Assembly (NCBI RefSeq): GCF_000472445.1
Contig: NZ_AXAJ01000002.1
Span: 186,001 to 250,000, forward strand
Direction of reading: 5' to 3'
Source: Burkholderia sp. WSM2230
Lineage (GTDB): Bacteria; Pseudomonadota; Gammaproteobacteria; Burkholderiales; Burkholderiaceae
DNA: 64,000 bases
A program made the position numbers and the translations under genes. The notes beneath the pieces were generated by a model that was not told where the DNA came from, made no database searches, and was given only the letters and a program-made list of their open reading frames with translations. This document shows, in pieces, positions 51,310-59,867 of this stretch; position 1 is the stretch's first letter, and every line of letters begins with the position of its first letter.

Positions 51310-51336
51310 TATACCCAAAACAGAATTCTGTGTTGC
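51308..51336 (-). promoter_or_regulatory. Minus-strand promoter with a 12-base palindrome
   Basis: On the minus strand TATAAT (51313-51308) is preceded 17 bases upstream by GCAACA (51336-51331). The spacer is almost filled by the palindrome ACAGAATTCTGT (51320-51331), a likely repressor site. Transcription would run toward rlpA. Confidence 0.55.
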
Positions 51337-51487
51337 TAAGCGACTGAAAACCTTGATGAATCTTCACCATTGCTGCAAAAATCGGCAGACAAAAGCCCGC
51401 TGGCCCAACGCTTGCAGATGTGCGACGAGCCTCGGCGCGCATGGTTGAGACGCCGGTACAATCAACGTTTTCCCCGCGCAGTCATCC

Positions 51488-52132
51488 ATGAAAGTCACAC
51501 TGATCCCCGTTACGCCGTTCCAGCAGAACTGCTCGCTGCTCGTTTGCGAGGCGACCGGACGCGCGGCCGTCGTCGATCCGGGCGGCGACCTGGAAGTGAT
51601 CCAGGGTGAGATCGCGCGCCAGAACGTGAGCGTCGAAAAAGTCTTCCTGACGCACGGTCATATCGACCACTGCGCAGGCGCAAAGGCGCTGGCCACGCAT
51701 TACGGCGTGCCGATCGAGGGCCCGCATCCGGACGAGCGCTTCTGGCTCGACAAATTGCCGGATCAAAGCACGCGCTTCGGCTTTCCCGCCGCGGATGCAT
51801 TCGAGCCCGACCGCTGGCTCCGCACGGGCGACACGGTGCTGTTCGGTGACGAGACCCTCGAGGTCTATCACTGCCCCGGCCATACGCCGGGCCACGTGGT
51901 GTTTTTCAGCCGCGCACATCGCCTCGCACTGGTCGGCGACGTGCTGTTCGCGGGCTCGATCGGCCGCACGGATTTTCCGCGGGGCAACCATGCGGACCTG
52001 GTTCGGTCCATCCGCGAAAAACTGTGGCCGCTCGGGGATGACGTCACGTTCGTGCCGGGCCACGGCCCCACCTCGACGTTCGGCGCCGAGCGGCGCAGTA
52101 ATCCCTACGTCGCCGACGGAGTCGTCGCATGA
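51488..52132 (+). CDS. GloB-like (YcbL-type) MBL-fold hydrolase
   Basis: A 214-residue type II glyoxalase-like metallo-hydrolase. [10 protein letters not shown] (about residues 55-64) is the HxHxDH zinc motif; His in [11 protein letters not shown], Asp in [17 protein letters not shown] and His in VPGHGPTS complete the metal site. It lacks the C-terminal domain of GloB and matches the short YcbL branch. It may hydrolyse S-lactoylglutathione or another thioester. Its stop overlaps the next gene (ATGA at 52129-52132), so the two are co-expressed. Confidence 0.9.
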   Translation: MKVTLIPVTPFQQNCSLLVCEATGRAAVVDPGGDLEVIQGEIARQNVSVEKVFLTHGHIDHCAGAKALATHYGVPIEGPHPDERFWLDKLPDQSTRFGFPAADAFEPDRWLRTGDTVLFGDETLEVYHCPGHTPGHVVFFSRAHRLALVGDVLFAGSIGRTDFPRGNHADLVRSIREKLWPLGDDVTFVPGHGPTSTFGAERRSNPYVADGVVA

Positions 52133-52758
52133 GCAGCGAAATCTACGTCAGCACCGACGTCGAAGCGGATGGCCCGATCCCCGGCCCGCATTCGATGCTG
52201 AGCTTCGCCTCGGCCGCCTTCACGGAAGACAAGCAGCTGATCGCCACCTTCTCCGCTAACCTCGAGTTGCTCGAGGGCGCCGCCCCGCACCCGGTGCAGG
52301 AAGCATGGTGGAAGACCCAGCCTGAGGCGTGGGCGGCGTGCCGCACGGACTTGCAGCGTCCCGACGCGGCGCTCGCGGCTTATGTCGACTGGGTCGAGGC
52401 GCTGCCGGGCAAGCCAGTGTTCGTGGCCATGCCCGCCGGCTTCGACTTCACCTATATGTTCTGGTACATGATGCGCTTTGTCGGCCGCTGCCCGTTTTCG
52501 TGGTCCGCGCTCGACATCAAGACGCTCGCCTTCGCGATGACCGGCCTGCCGTATCGCAAGAACATCAAACCGCGCTTTCCGAAACACTGGTTCGACGAGC
52601 ATCCGCACACCCACGTCGCGCTCGACGACGCCATCGAACAGGGCGCGCTTTTCTGCAACATGCTGAAAGATCTGCGCGCGCTGCAGGCGGCCGGCGCAAC
52701 GGCCAGTCAAGAAGGGGACGCCTCAGGACAAAATCCCGCTGAGGCACCGGCAAATTAG
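52129..52758 (+). CDS. DEDD-type 3'-5' exonuclease-like protein
   Basis: A 209-residue protein of the DEDD exonuclease superfamily. [20 protein letters not shown] (about residues 7-27) holds the Asp-x-Glu of motif [14 protein letters not shown] the motif II Asp, and [16 protein letters not shown] (about 160-176) motif III with the His and Asp. Such enzymes trim RNA or DNA 3' ends; the substrate here is unknown. The tail (about 190-209) is low complexity. It overlaps the GloB-like gene by four bases. Confidence 0.82.
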   Translation: MSSEIYVSTDVEADGPIPGPHSMLSFASAAFTEDKQLIATFSANLELLEGAAPHPVQEAWWKTQPEAWAACRTDLQRPDAALAAYVDWVEALPGKPVFVAMPAGFDFTYMFWYMMRFVGRCPFSWSALDIKTLAFAMTGLPYRKNIKPRFPKHWFDEHPHTHVALDDAIEQGALFCNMLKDLRALQAAGATASQEGDASGQNPAEAPAN

Positions 52759-52848
52759 GTAATCTCCCTCGCTGGAGGCGTTTTGCATTGCGTTTCGTTT
52801 TCGAGCCCTCTACCATGCGGTGATACGGCGACGCTAACGGAGGCGCAG

Positions 52849-53307
52849 TTGACACTCGATACGTTCTCTCAAAAAATCCTGCGCCTTCTGCAGCTGGATG
52901 CACGCCGTTCGGTGCAAGAAATATCCGATCAGGTCGGTCTGTCCAGCACGCCCTGCTGGCGGCGCATCAAGGACATGGAGCAATCGGGCGTGATTCAGCG
53001 CTACACCGCGCTGCTGGATCGCGAAAAACTGGGGCTGCACGTTTGCGCGCTCGCGCACATTCACCTCACGCGTCACACAGAAGGCGGCGTCGAGCAGTTC
53101 GAACGGGAAATCGCGACCTGCCCGGAAGTCACCGAGTGTTACAGCACGACCGGCGAGTCCGACTACATCCTCAAGATCGTCGCGCCGGACATCAAGGCGT
53201 ACGACACGTTTTTGCACGAACGCATCTTCAAGATTCCCGCCGTCGCGCAAGTGCGCACGAGCGTGGTGTTGCGTGAGATCAAATTCGATACGCAGTTGCC
53301 GCTTTGA
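52849..53307 (+). CDS. Lrp/AsnC-family transcriptional regulator
   Basis: A 152-residue regulator. The N-terminal winged helix (LDTFSQKILRLLQLDARRSVQEISDQVGLSSTPCWRRIKDME, about residues 3-45) contains the STPCWRR recognition helix typical of the Lrp group. The RAM domain (about 65-140) includes VTECYSTTGESDYILKIVAPD, the effector-binding core. Translation starts at a TTG with GGAGG five bases upstream; the frame is open to 52783 without family sequence. No target gene is obvious next to it; the CDF exporter converges from the other side. Confidence 0.9.
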   Translation: MTLDTFSQKILRLLQLDARRSVQEISDQVGLSSTPCWRRIKDMEQSGVIQRYTALLDREKLGLHVCALAHIHLTRHTEGGVEQFEREIATCPEVTECYSTTGESDYILKIVAPDIKAYDTFLHERIFKIPAVAQVRTSVVLREIKFDTQLPL

Positions 53308-53331
53308 GGCGGCGGTACGCGATCGTTCGGC

Positions 53332-54573
53332 TCAAGCAGTACTGTGCGGCGCCGCGCTCTGATCACGACGACCACCCGCAGCACTCGCTTGCGTGGATGA
53401 ACCGCTTTGCGTCGCCGGCGTGCTGACCTCGCGCAGCACCTGCAGCCTGCGCGCACCGATCCGCCGCTTGAGCGCGGCGAGATCTACGCGTTCGAGCCCT
53501 TTGGCGTCCCCGCTGTCCGGATCATGCGATGTCTGCGCCGGCAGCACCACGTCGACGTCGAGCCCCGTGCTCAGATAATGGATGTTCACCGCGGCTGCCT
53601 TCGCGCCGCCCGCCGCGAGCGCGGCGTTGATGTCCGCGACGATCCGCTCGCGCGGCGGCAAACCGACGGGTGGATGCGCAACCGCATCGTTCTCCGGATC
53701 GACGTGAATCAGTGCGTCAAGTACGCGGCTGTCGTTCAGCACCCGAAGCCGCGCCGTCTCCGCGATGTAGTGTCCTTCCGACACGGAAATCAGCGGATCG
53801 ACCAGAATATGCGCATCGACAAGCGCGAAATCGCCCATTTTGCGCGTGCGCATTTCGTGGACGTCGCGCACGCCGGGCGTGGACAGGAGCAGCGCGCGCA
53901 TGTCGGCGGTGGCGGCTTCGTCCAGCGCGCGGTCGGACAGATCCTGCAGCGCGTCCCATCCAAACATCCATCCCATGCGCGCCACCATGAAGCCGACGAT
54001 CGCGGCCGCGATCGGATCGAGCAGCCGCACACCGGCAAGGCTGCCGATAATACCGAGCGCAACCACCAGCGACGACGCAGCGTCCGAACGCGCGTGCCAC
54101 GCGTTCGCAATCAGCATGGCGGAGCGCACGCGTTGCGCTTCGCGCAGCATGTAGCGAAACAGCGCCTCTTTCGAGACGAGGACGAGCGCCGCCACAATGA
54201 GCGCGCTCAGGTGGACGGCGGGAATGTTTTCGAGATCGGCGAGGCGCGTGCCGGCACGCCATAACATGCCGAAGCCGACTGCGATCAGCAGCGCGCCAAG
54301 GAATAACGACGCGACCGTTTCGTAGCGGCTATGGCCGTAATTATGATCGGCGTCCGGCTTTGCGCCGCTGTGCCGATTGGCGAACAGCACCACAAAATCG
54401 GAAATCAGATCTGCGAGAGAATGGATGCCGTCGGCTACCAACGCCTGCGAGTGAGCAAACACGCCGACGGCAATTTGCAGCGCCATCAATACCGCATTCA
54501 GCGCAATACTGACAAACGTACTTTTGCGCGCGACACGGTGTTTCTCAACTGATTCGGCGGCGGCGGAAGGCAT
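53332..54573 (-). CDS. Cation diffusion facilitator (FieF/CzcD-like metal exporter)
   Basis: A 413-residue inner-membrane metal/proton antiporter. Six helices occupy about residues 18-210. ALVADGIHSLADLISD in helix II and NAWHARSDAASSLVV in helix V provide the Asp and His metal site that usually selects Zn, Fe or Mn. The cytoplasmic ferredoxin-like metal-sensing domain follows (about 215-300). The last 110 residues form an unusual extension with GLDVDVVLPAQTSHDPDSGD and a Ser/Gln-rich tail, longer than E. coli FieF (300). The metal is not certain. Confidence 0.9.
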   Translation of the reverse strand: MPSAAAESVEKHRVARKSTFVSIALNAVLMALQIAVGVFAHSQALVADGIHSLADLISDFVVLFANRHSGAKPDADHNYGHSRYETVASLFLGALLIAVGFGMLWRAGTRLADLENIPAVHLSALIVAALVLVSKEALFRYMLREAQRVRSAMLIANAWHARSDAASSLVVALGIIGSLAGVRLLDPIAAAIVGFMVARMGWMFGWDALQDLSDRALDEAATADMRALLLSTPGVRDVHEMRTRKMGDFALVDAHILVDPLISVSEGHYIAETARLRVLNDSRVLDALIHVDPENDAVAHPPVGLPPRERIVADINAALAAGGAKAAAVNIHYLSTGLDVDVVLPAQTSHDPDSGDAKGLERVDLAALKRRIGARRLQVLREVSTPATQSGSSTQASAAGGRRDQSAAPHSTA

Positions 54574-54892
54574 GTGAAGAAGAAGTGGGCGTTCAATCCC
54601 TTCATTCTACCCGTCCGGCGGTAAGAACGAGTGTCCAATGCCAAAAACAGCGTTTAGAATCAATCGCTTATGGAAACAAAAACCATTCGCATTCGAATTA
54701 TGTGAAGCGGCGGCACGCCTTCGCACTTGCGCGATGAACGCAACAGCGAAAAGGCCGCGTCTGCAACCACACGCGGCCTTTACGGAGGAGCCCGGCGCGC
54801 TCGCGGCCATGGCCCGGTATTCGTATTACTTAAATGCGGCAGGAATGGCAGCCGATTAATCTCGGGCAAGTGCCAGTAAGCCTTGGTCCTGA
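54574..54892. other. Intergenic region with the H-NS terminator
   Basis: No gene is supported here; the 73-codon frame at 54638-54859 crosses the terminator hairpin and has no family features. The sequence is more AT-rich than average. Confidence 0.5.
54750..54781 (-). terminator. Terminator of the H-NS gene
   Basis: AAAGGCCGCGT (54750-54760) pairs with ACGCGGCCTTT (54771-54781). On the minus strand the stem is followed by TTTTC. It lies 112 bases beyond the H-NS stop. Confidence 0.7.
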
Positions 54893-55195
54893 TTACTTCT
54901 GAATCAGAAACTTGTCGCGATCCATACCGGCAATCCAGCGCGGCGGTTTGCCGCGGCCCGACCAGGTGCTGCCGCTTTCAGGGTCGCGATATTTAGGCGC
55001 GACACCAGCGCGCGGCCGGGCGGCTTTGGCACCCTTAGGCGCACGGCCACCGCCGAGTTCGCTCAGCGAAATGCCGTAGTCGGCCATTTTCTGTTTGATT
55101 TCGTTCAGTACTTCCGCGTATTCACGCGACTTCGCCTCTTCGATCTGCTTTTCCAGCTTCTCTCGCTGCGCGAGTAGTTCCTTGTAGGAAGACAT
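54893..55195 (-). CDS. H-NS family nucleoid protein
   Basis: A 100-residue H-NS-type histone-like protein that binds AT-rich DNA and silences acquired genes. The N-terminal coiled coil (YKELLAQREKLEKQIEEAKSREYAEVLNEIKQKMADYG, about residues 4-42) drives oligomerisation. The C-terminal DNA-binding domain has KYRDPESGSTWSGRGKPPRWI (about 68-88), the Burkholderia-type SGRG minor-groove hook. Length matches the short Burkholderia and Ralstonia paralogues. The AT-rich upstream region may allow autoregulation. Its targets could include the AT-rich island at 37-46 kb, by general knowledge only. Confidence 0.93.
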   Translation of the reverse strand: MSSYKELLAQREKLEKQIEEAKSREYAEVLNEIKQKMADYGISLSELGGGRAPKGAKAARPRAGVAPKYRDPESGSTWSGRGKPPRWIAGMDRDKFLIQK

Positions 55196-55587
55196 AGGTT
55201 CCCTTGTGGTTTGGATTAATGACTGCCAGTCTGAAGCTGGCTTGCCCTTTGAAGGTGTTCATGCCTCGGAATTGAACGGGAGATTAACACAAAATAGAAA
55301 GACTACAAATGCGTGGGCGTAAAACTAATACCTGCCCGTTTCAAAAACTTTCGCTGCGCCGCACTGTCGTCCGACAGCTTTCATTTAGCTGCATCCGCAT
55401 TCTGCAAAGAAACGGCGCACGAATCGGTAAATATGGGATTAATTATCAGCCCATGAAAATTAAGACAGGTTATTGTGGGAAACATTTCATTTCATGAGAG
55501 CTTCGACATGAAACGTCGTAACATATTGCAGTCGCGGTGCCACGCTGTTTTTCGCCAATAAGGTTTTCCCGAATAGCCCATAAACCG
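55196..55587. other. AT-rich intergenic region upstream of the H-NS gene
   Basis: These 392 bases are AT-rich, as often seen before hns genes. They contain a small hairpin GCCAG/CTGGC (55225-55241) in the probable 5' leader and ATGGG/CCCAT (55433-55454). No gene is supported; the frame at 55309-55497 lacks a ribosome binding site. Confidence 0.5.
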
Positions 55588-56250
55588 CTAATTCCCTTGC
55601 CGTCGAATGCAATCTTCTAGCGCCGCATGCAAGGTTTCCATGTCCGGCTTCGCGCTGTCGAATGCGAAACGCTTGCGCAGGCCGTTTTGACGCAAATCGA
55701 CGCCATAGCGGTCGACTCCGATCAGCTGATAGTCCGAAGCACCGTACAGCGCATCGGCAAATTCGCCTATCAGCGCGTCTTCGTCGTCGCGACCAAGCGC
55801 CGGGAGCGGGTCCAGTTCATCGCCGCCGAGCCACCCCATCGCGCCGAATCCGCCGATATAACGCAGGCGGTCGAGCTTCATCGTCCAGAACGTGAAGTCG
55901 CCGAGCACGAGATAGCGTTCCGCGTCCGGGTGATAGCGCAGATAGCGGGCAACGAGCGCCGGCGCCGGATCGACGGGTTCGAACGTGCCCAGCAGTGTGA
56001 CGCGCTGACCGTTGAGCACATCGCCGTCGGGCGCGTCGACGACCAGAAATCCGGCGCGCGGATCAGCGTGCAGGTTATGCGTATGCTCTGCGAGCCGGCT
56101 CACCAGAATGGTGGGCCGATGCGCCTCGTCAGGCGCGAACGGCAGCACGGACGGATAAGGGAAGCCTTCCGGCTGACGCGCGTGCGTGGCGAGCGTGCCG
56201 ACCGCGGCGGTATGCAACAGGTGCAAGGGTGCTTGTGCAGGAATATTCAA
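55588..56250 (-). CDS. HugZ/pyridoxamine-5'-phosphate-oxidase-like family protein
   Basis: A 220-residue split-barrel protein of the PPOX/HugZ family, implicated in haem use or flavin binding. LHLLHTAAVGTLATHARQPEGFPYPSVLPFAPD (about residues 9-41) is the barrel start, PRAGFLVVDAPDGDVLNGQRVTLLGTFEPV follows, and the C-terminal domain (about 140-215) has DYQLIGVDRYGVDLR, typical of the HugZ/DUF2470-like tail. The start is a TTG at 56250, preceded by GAGGTAGG; the frame is open to 56415 but without family sequence. No haem uptake genes flank it, so the substrate is unclear. Confidence 0.82.
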   Translation of the reverse strand: MNIPAQAPLHLLHTAAVGTLATHARQPEGFPYPSVLPFAPDEAHRPTILVSRLAEHTHNLHADPRAGFLVVDAPDGDVLNGQRVTLLGTFEPVDPAPALVARYLRYHPDAERYLVLGDFTFWTMKLDRLRYIGGFGAMGWLGGDELDPLPALGRDDEDALIGEFADALYGASDYQLIGVDRYGVDLRQNGLRKRFAFDSAKPDMETLHAALEDCIRRQGN

Positions 56251-56498
56251 GTGCCTACCTCGATGAATGAACGCTTGCGCCGCTGATCGGCGCAGACAAC
56301 CGACGCGCCTGCGCCAGGCATGTGGCGTGCGTACTGGCCAAACCCGCGGGCCGGCGCGCGCGGGGCCGCAAGAACCGGCCCGACGCGCGACAAATCCGCA
56401 ATTCCGTGGGTTCAAGCATAAGACAGCGCGCTTCGTTAGAATCGGAAATTCGCTTTCACTACGCTTTCTTTCGCACCCTTCGCTTTCACGAGACTTCC

Positions 56499-57710
56499 GT
56501 GTCCGATCGCTCCACCGACTTCACCGCCATTCCCGCCGCCCACCGGAACCTGTCCGACACGGCGCGTCAGCGCGCGCGCATCGCGACGATGGCGCTGTTT
56601 TTCATCGCCGGAATGGTGTACGGCTCGTGGGGCGTACACGTGCCGACCGTGCGGGACCGCTTCCACCTCAGTCCCGCGATGCTGTCGCTTGCGCTGCTCG
56701 CGGTCGCCGGCGGCTCAATTGGGGCAATGGCGGCCAATGCGTCCTGGATCGCGCGCGTCGGCACCCGGCGTGCCTGCCTCACCGGCGGCCTCGTGATGGC
56801 GGTCTGCGTCGCGCTGATCCTCGTCGTGCCGTTTTACTGGCTGTTGCTGATCGTGCTGGCCCTGTTCGGCGCGGGCATGGCCACGCTCGACGTCGCGATG
56901 AACGCTGAAGCCAGCGCCGTCGAAAAGGCGCTGCGCAAACCGATCATGTCGTCGTTGCATGGCATGTTCAGCGTCGGCGGGATGTTCGGCGCAGCGGCCG
57001 GCGGCGCGCTGCTCGCGCACGGCATGGCGCCGGTCGTGCATCTGGCGTTGGCCTCGGCCGTCAGCGCGCTGGTGTTGATCGCGGCGTGCCCGTCGGTGCT
57101 GCCGCACGTGCCGCACGACGAACATCCGGACTCGGCGACGCCGCGCGCGAGCCGCTGGCGTTCGCCTGCGTTGTGGGCGCTCGGCGCCGTGGCGCTCGTC
57201 GCGCTGATCGCGGAAGGTGCGATGTACGACTGGGCGACTGTCTATATGCGCGACGTGGTTCTCGCGACGCCGGCCTCCGCCAGCGCCGCCTATGCGGCGT
57301 TTTCCGGCGGCATGGCCGCCGCGCGCTTTGCCGGCGACGCCGTGCGCGCCCGCTTCGGGGCTCCGCAACTGGTGATGGGAAGCGCGACGCTCGCGCTAGT
57401 CGGAATGATCGGCGCGCTGTTGCTGCCGACGCCGGTCGCGGCGCTGACCGGCTTCACGCTGATGGGCCTCGGCCTCGCCAATATGATGCCGGTGCTGTTC
57501 GCCGCCGCCGCGAGCGTGAAGGGCGTCCATGCCGCCGAAGGGCTCGCGCACGTCGCGGGGCTTGCTTACTTCGGGCTGCTATTCGGGCCGGTGGTGATCG
57601 GCGCGGTCGCGCAGGTGACCAATCTGTCGATCGGGCTTTCCGTGGTCGCCGTGTGCTGCGCACTCATAGCGATCGCCGGTCCGAAGGTGCTACAACGCCT
57701 GAAAATCTAG
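56499..57710 (+). CDS. MFS transporter (YbjJ-like)
   Basis: A 403-residue major facilitator with 12 hydrophobic helices. ALFFIAGMVYGSWGVHVPTVRDRFHLSPAMLSLALLAVAGGS forms helices 1-2, and the loop FGAGMATLDVAMNAEASAVEKALRKPIMSSLHGMFSVGG is characteristic of the YbjJ/FucP-related branch. The substrate is unknown. The GTG at 56499 is preferred because the next ATG (56589) would cut into helix 1; upstream sequence lacks membrane character. It is divergent from the HugZ-like gene. Confidence 0.85.
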   Translation: MSDRSTDFTAIPAAHRNLSDTARQRARIATMALFFIAGMVYGSWGVHVPTVRDRFHLSPAMLSLALLAVAGGSIGAMAANASWIARVGTRRACLTGGLVMAVCVALILVVPFYWLLLIVLALFGAGMATLDVAMNAEASAVEKALRKPIMSSLHGMFSVGGMFGAAAGGALLAHGMAPVVHLALASAVSALVLIAACPSVLPHVPHDEHPDSATPRASRWRSPALWALGAVALVALIAEGAMYDWATVYMRDVVLATPASASAAYAAFSGGMAAARFAGDAVRARFGAPQLVMGSATLALVGMIGALLLPTPVAALTGFTLMGLGLANMMPVLFAAAASVKGVHAAEGLAHVAGLAYFGLLFGPVVIGAVAQVTNLSIGLSVVAVCCALIAIAGPKVLQRLKI

Positions 57711-58221
57711 CGAGCACGCCCGCGCCGCCGCGCGGGAAGCCGGGCTCCGCGGATCAGCCTTCGCTTAGGCACAGCGTTACGTTATGTGCGGGTTCCACGC
57801 AAACGTGTTCCAGCGCACATTCACCTCGCGCAGGTCATTCACGACTGGCGTCGTTCCCCGCAAACCGTTGTCCTGCCTGATTTTCGACGGCTGCGGCCCG
57901 CCATCGGCTCGCTGTTTTTTCCGGTCTGGTTGAAACGCACGTTCAGCGGCACGCACGCGGACGAGGCGTCAGACGCGGCGCGCATTCACCGCGAAGCGCG
58001 AAAGTAGCAGTGCTGAGTAAGTTGCACGCCTCGCATGCCATGCGCGCCAGCAATTCACCACAATCAACGAAGCGCAAACGATTGCGCAACCCAACTGCCA
58101 CGCCAACCCACGGCCAAACGGATAGCCGTCTGCCCAAAGAAAAAAGGCACGCGACCCAAGGTACGCGTGCCTTCCAATCATGCATCCACGGACAGCGCAA
58201 CGCTGCCCGCGCACATGCGTA
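57711..58221. other. Intergenic region between converging genes
   Basis: Except for the terminator at 58134-58173, no gene or clear signal is seen in these 511 bases. Short frames here have no recognisable features. Confidence 0.5.
58134..58173 (-). terminator. Terminator of the branched-chain amino acid binding protein gene
   Basis: AAGGCACGCG (58144-58153) pairs with CGCGTGCCTT (58164-58173). On the minus strand it is followed by TTTTTTCTTT (complement of 58136-58145), giving a strong terminator 48 bases past the gene. Confidence 0.85.
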
Positions 58222-59367
58222 TTACATCTTCACTACGTCGAGCAGCGTCTTCTTGCCCGACTTGTAGTTGTACAGCGAGATCACGCCGTGCTTCAGATCG
58301 CCCTTCGAGTCGAAGGAAGTCTGGCCGATCACACCCTTGTAGTCGGTGTTCGGCATTGCTGCGAGAATCTTCGCCGGATCGGTGGAGCCAGCGCGCTTCA
58401 TTGCGTCGACGATGATATACACCGCGTCATACGTGAACGGAGCGTAGATCTGGATCGGTTGGCCGAAACGCTTCTGATACTTCGCCTGGAACGCCGAGCC
58501 GCCTTCCATCTTCTCGAGCGCCATGCCGGCTTCCGAGCAGACGATGTTGTCGGTTGCGTCGCCGGCCAGATCGGACAGCTTGTCGGTACATACGCCGTCG
58601 CCTGCCAGCACCTTCGCGCGCAGGCCGAGCTGCTTGGCTTGCTTCGCGAACGGGCCGCCGGTGGCGTCCATGCCGCCGTACATGATCGCGTCCGGGTTTT
58701 CGCCCTTGATCTTCGTCAGAATTGCGCGGAAGTCGACAGCCTTGTCGTTCGTCGCATCATGCGACATCACATTCAGGCCCAGCGACTTCGCCGTCTTTTC
58801 GAATTCGTTCGCGAGACCCTGGCCATAAGCGGTGGAGTCGTCGACGATCGCGACGCTCTTCACTTTCAGGCCCTTGGCTGCATAGTTAGCCAGTGCCGGG
58901 CCTTGCTGCGCATCGGTCGCGACGACGCGGTACGTCGTCTTGAAGCCTTGTTGCGTGTAGGCCGGGTTCGTTGCCGACGGCGAGATCTGCACGATGCCCG
59001 CATCGCTATAGATCTTCGAAGCAGGAATCGACGTGCCCGAGTTCAGGTGGCCGACCACTGCGACGACTTTATCGTCGACCAGCTTCTGCGCGACCTGCGT
59101 TGCAGTACGCGGGTCGGCTGCGTCGTCTTGTGCGTCGAGTTGCAGCGTGACCTTCTGGCCGCCGATCGTCAGGCCCTTCGCGTTGATTTCTTCAACCGCG
59201 AGGCGCGCGCCGTTTTCGTTGTCTTTCCCCAGGTGAGCGATACCGCCAGTCAGCGGTGCAACGTGACCGATCTTGACGACCGTGTCCGCTGCGGCCGTTG
59301 TTGCCAACGTTGCGAACAGCATCGCCGCAGCGCTGATCGGCAACAGCTTTTGAATCTTGATGTTCAT
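58222..59367 (-). CDS. Branched-chain amino acid ABC transporter, periplasmic binding protein (LivJ/LivK-like)
   Basis: A 381-residue periplasmic solute-binding protein. The signal peptide ends ATTAAAD (about residue 27). The mature protein begins TVVKIGHVAPLTGGIAHLGKDNENGARLAVEEINAKG and contains VVAVVGHLNSGTSIPASKIYSDAGI with the Ser/Thr ligand residues, as in LivJ/LivK, which bind leucine, isoleucine and valine. The ATG at 59367 has GGAG eight bases upstream. The membrane and ATPase subunits are not next to it, so it is an orphan binding protein gene with its own terminator. Confidence 0.92.
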   Translation of the reverse strand: MNIKIQKLLPISAAAMLFATLATTAAADTVVKIGHVAPLTGGIAHLGKDNENGARLAVEEINAKGLTIGGQKVTLQLDAQDDAADPRTATQVAQKLVDDKVVAVVGHLNSGTSIPASKIYSDAGIVQISPSATNPAYTQQGFKTTYRVVATDAQQGPALANYAAKGLKVKSVAIVDDSTAYGQGLANEFEKTAKSLGLNVMSHDATNDKAVDFRAILTKIKGENPDAIMYGGMDATGGPFAKQAKQLGLRAKVLAGDGVCTDKLSDLAGDATDNIVCSEAGMALEKMEGGSAFQAKYQKRFGQPIQIYAPFTYDAVYIIVDAMKRAGSTDPAKILAAMPNTDYKGVIGQTSFDSKGDLKHGVISLYNYKSGKKTLLDVVKM

Positions 59368-59867
59368 GTAAGTCTCCAGTTTCGGTCCCAAAAACAACGT
59401 AATCGCCCTGTGCCCCCGCTTCCCCAACACGTGTCGCTCAGTCCCGTGGACGACCACGCCGGTTGCATCGTTCATGCACTTGGCAGCACGCCTGCCGGAC
59501 TGTTTGTGACAGGCGGCAAACCGTACTTGCGCGCAAGTGTAGGCCATCAAATTAATTTGTGGGACTTTTTTGAGGAAGTGGGATCAACACTAATAGCGTT
59601 TATCCAGCGGCGCCGGCTTCCGGCTCGGCGTGCGGCCTGCAAAGCACCGGCCCATGCGGGTTTGCGCTATGTGGGCCATGCGTGCGAAGTACCGACTAAA
59701 GCTTTTCGCGAGCCAAACCGTTAACGTTCCGGATGGTTTCGGAATGGCGTTTCGAATGTGTTTTCGAATAACGTTTCGAGCGGGCTGCAATCGTCTCGTG
59801 CAGCCAGGGTTTGCTGAAAACCACGCGCGCCGCAAGCGGGGGCGGCGCGCCGCTGACTCGTTGCCGC
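59368..59867. other. Intergenic region upstream of the binding-protein gene
   Basis: In these 500 bases an AT-rich patch (59548-59575) probably holds the promoter of the binding-protein gene. No gene or strong hairpin is supported. The flanking genes both lie on the minus strand. Confidence 0.45.

Larger units (their letters stand above)
50878..51487. other. Long intergenic region between divergent rlpA and gloB-like genes
   Basis: Besides the minus-strand promoter and mini-ORF near 51226-51336, it contains the hairpin GCAGCT-CACTC-AGCTGC (50966-50982) and no supported gene. If the promoter serves rlpA, the leader is about 450 bases long. Confidence 0.45.

Noticed and set aside
51209..51442. 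77-codon minus-strand open frame
   Set aside because: It starts upstream of the predicted promoter and reads a different frame from the mini-ORF; nothing supports it.
54638..54859. Small plus-strand gene before the H-NS gene
   Set aside because: It crosses the terminator stem at 54750-54781 and has no ribosome binding site or family resemblance.
57786..58007. 73-codon plus-strand frame after the MFS gene
   Set aside because: No ribosome binding site, no recognisable family, and it ends before a terminator serving the opposite strand.
58180..59724. 514-codon plus-strand open frame
   Set aside because: Antisense to the branched-chain amino acid binding protein, whose motifs are unmistakable.
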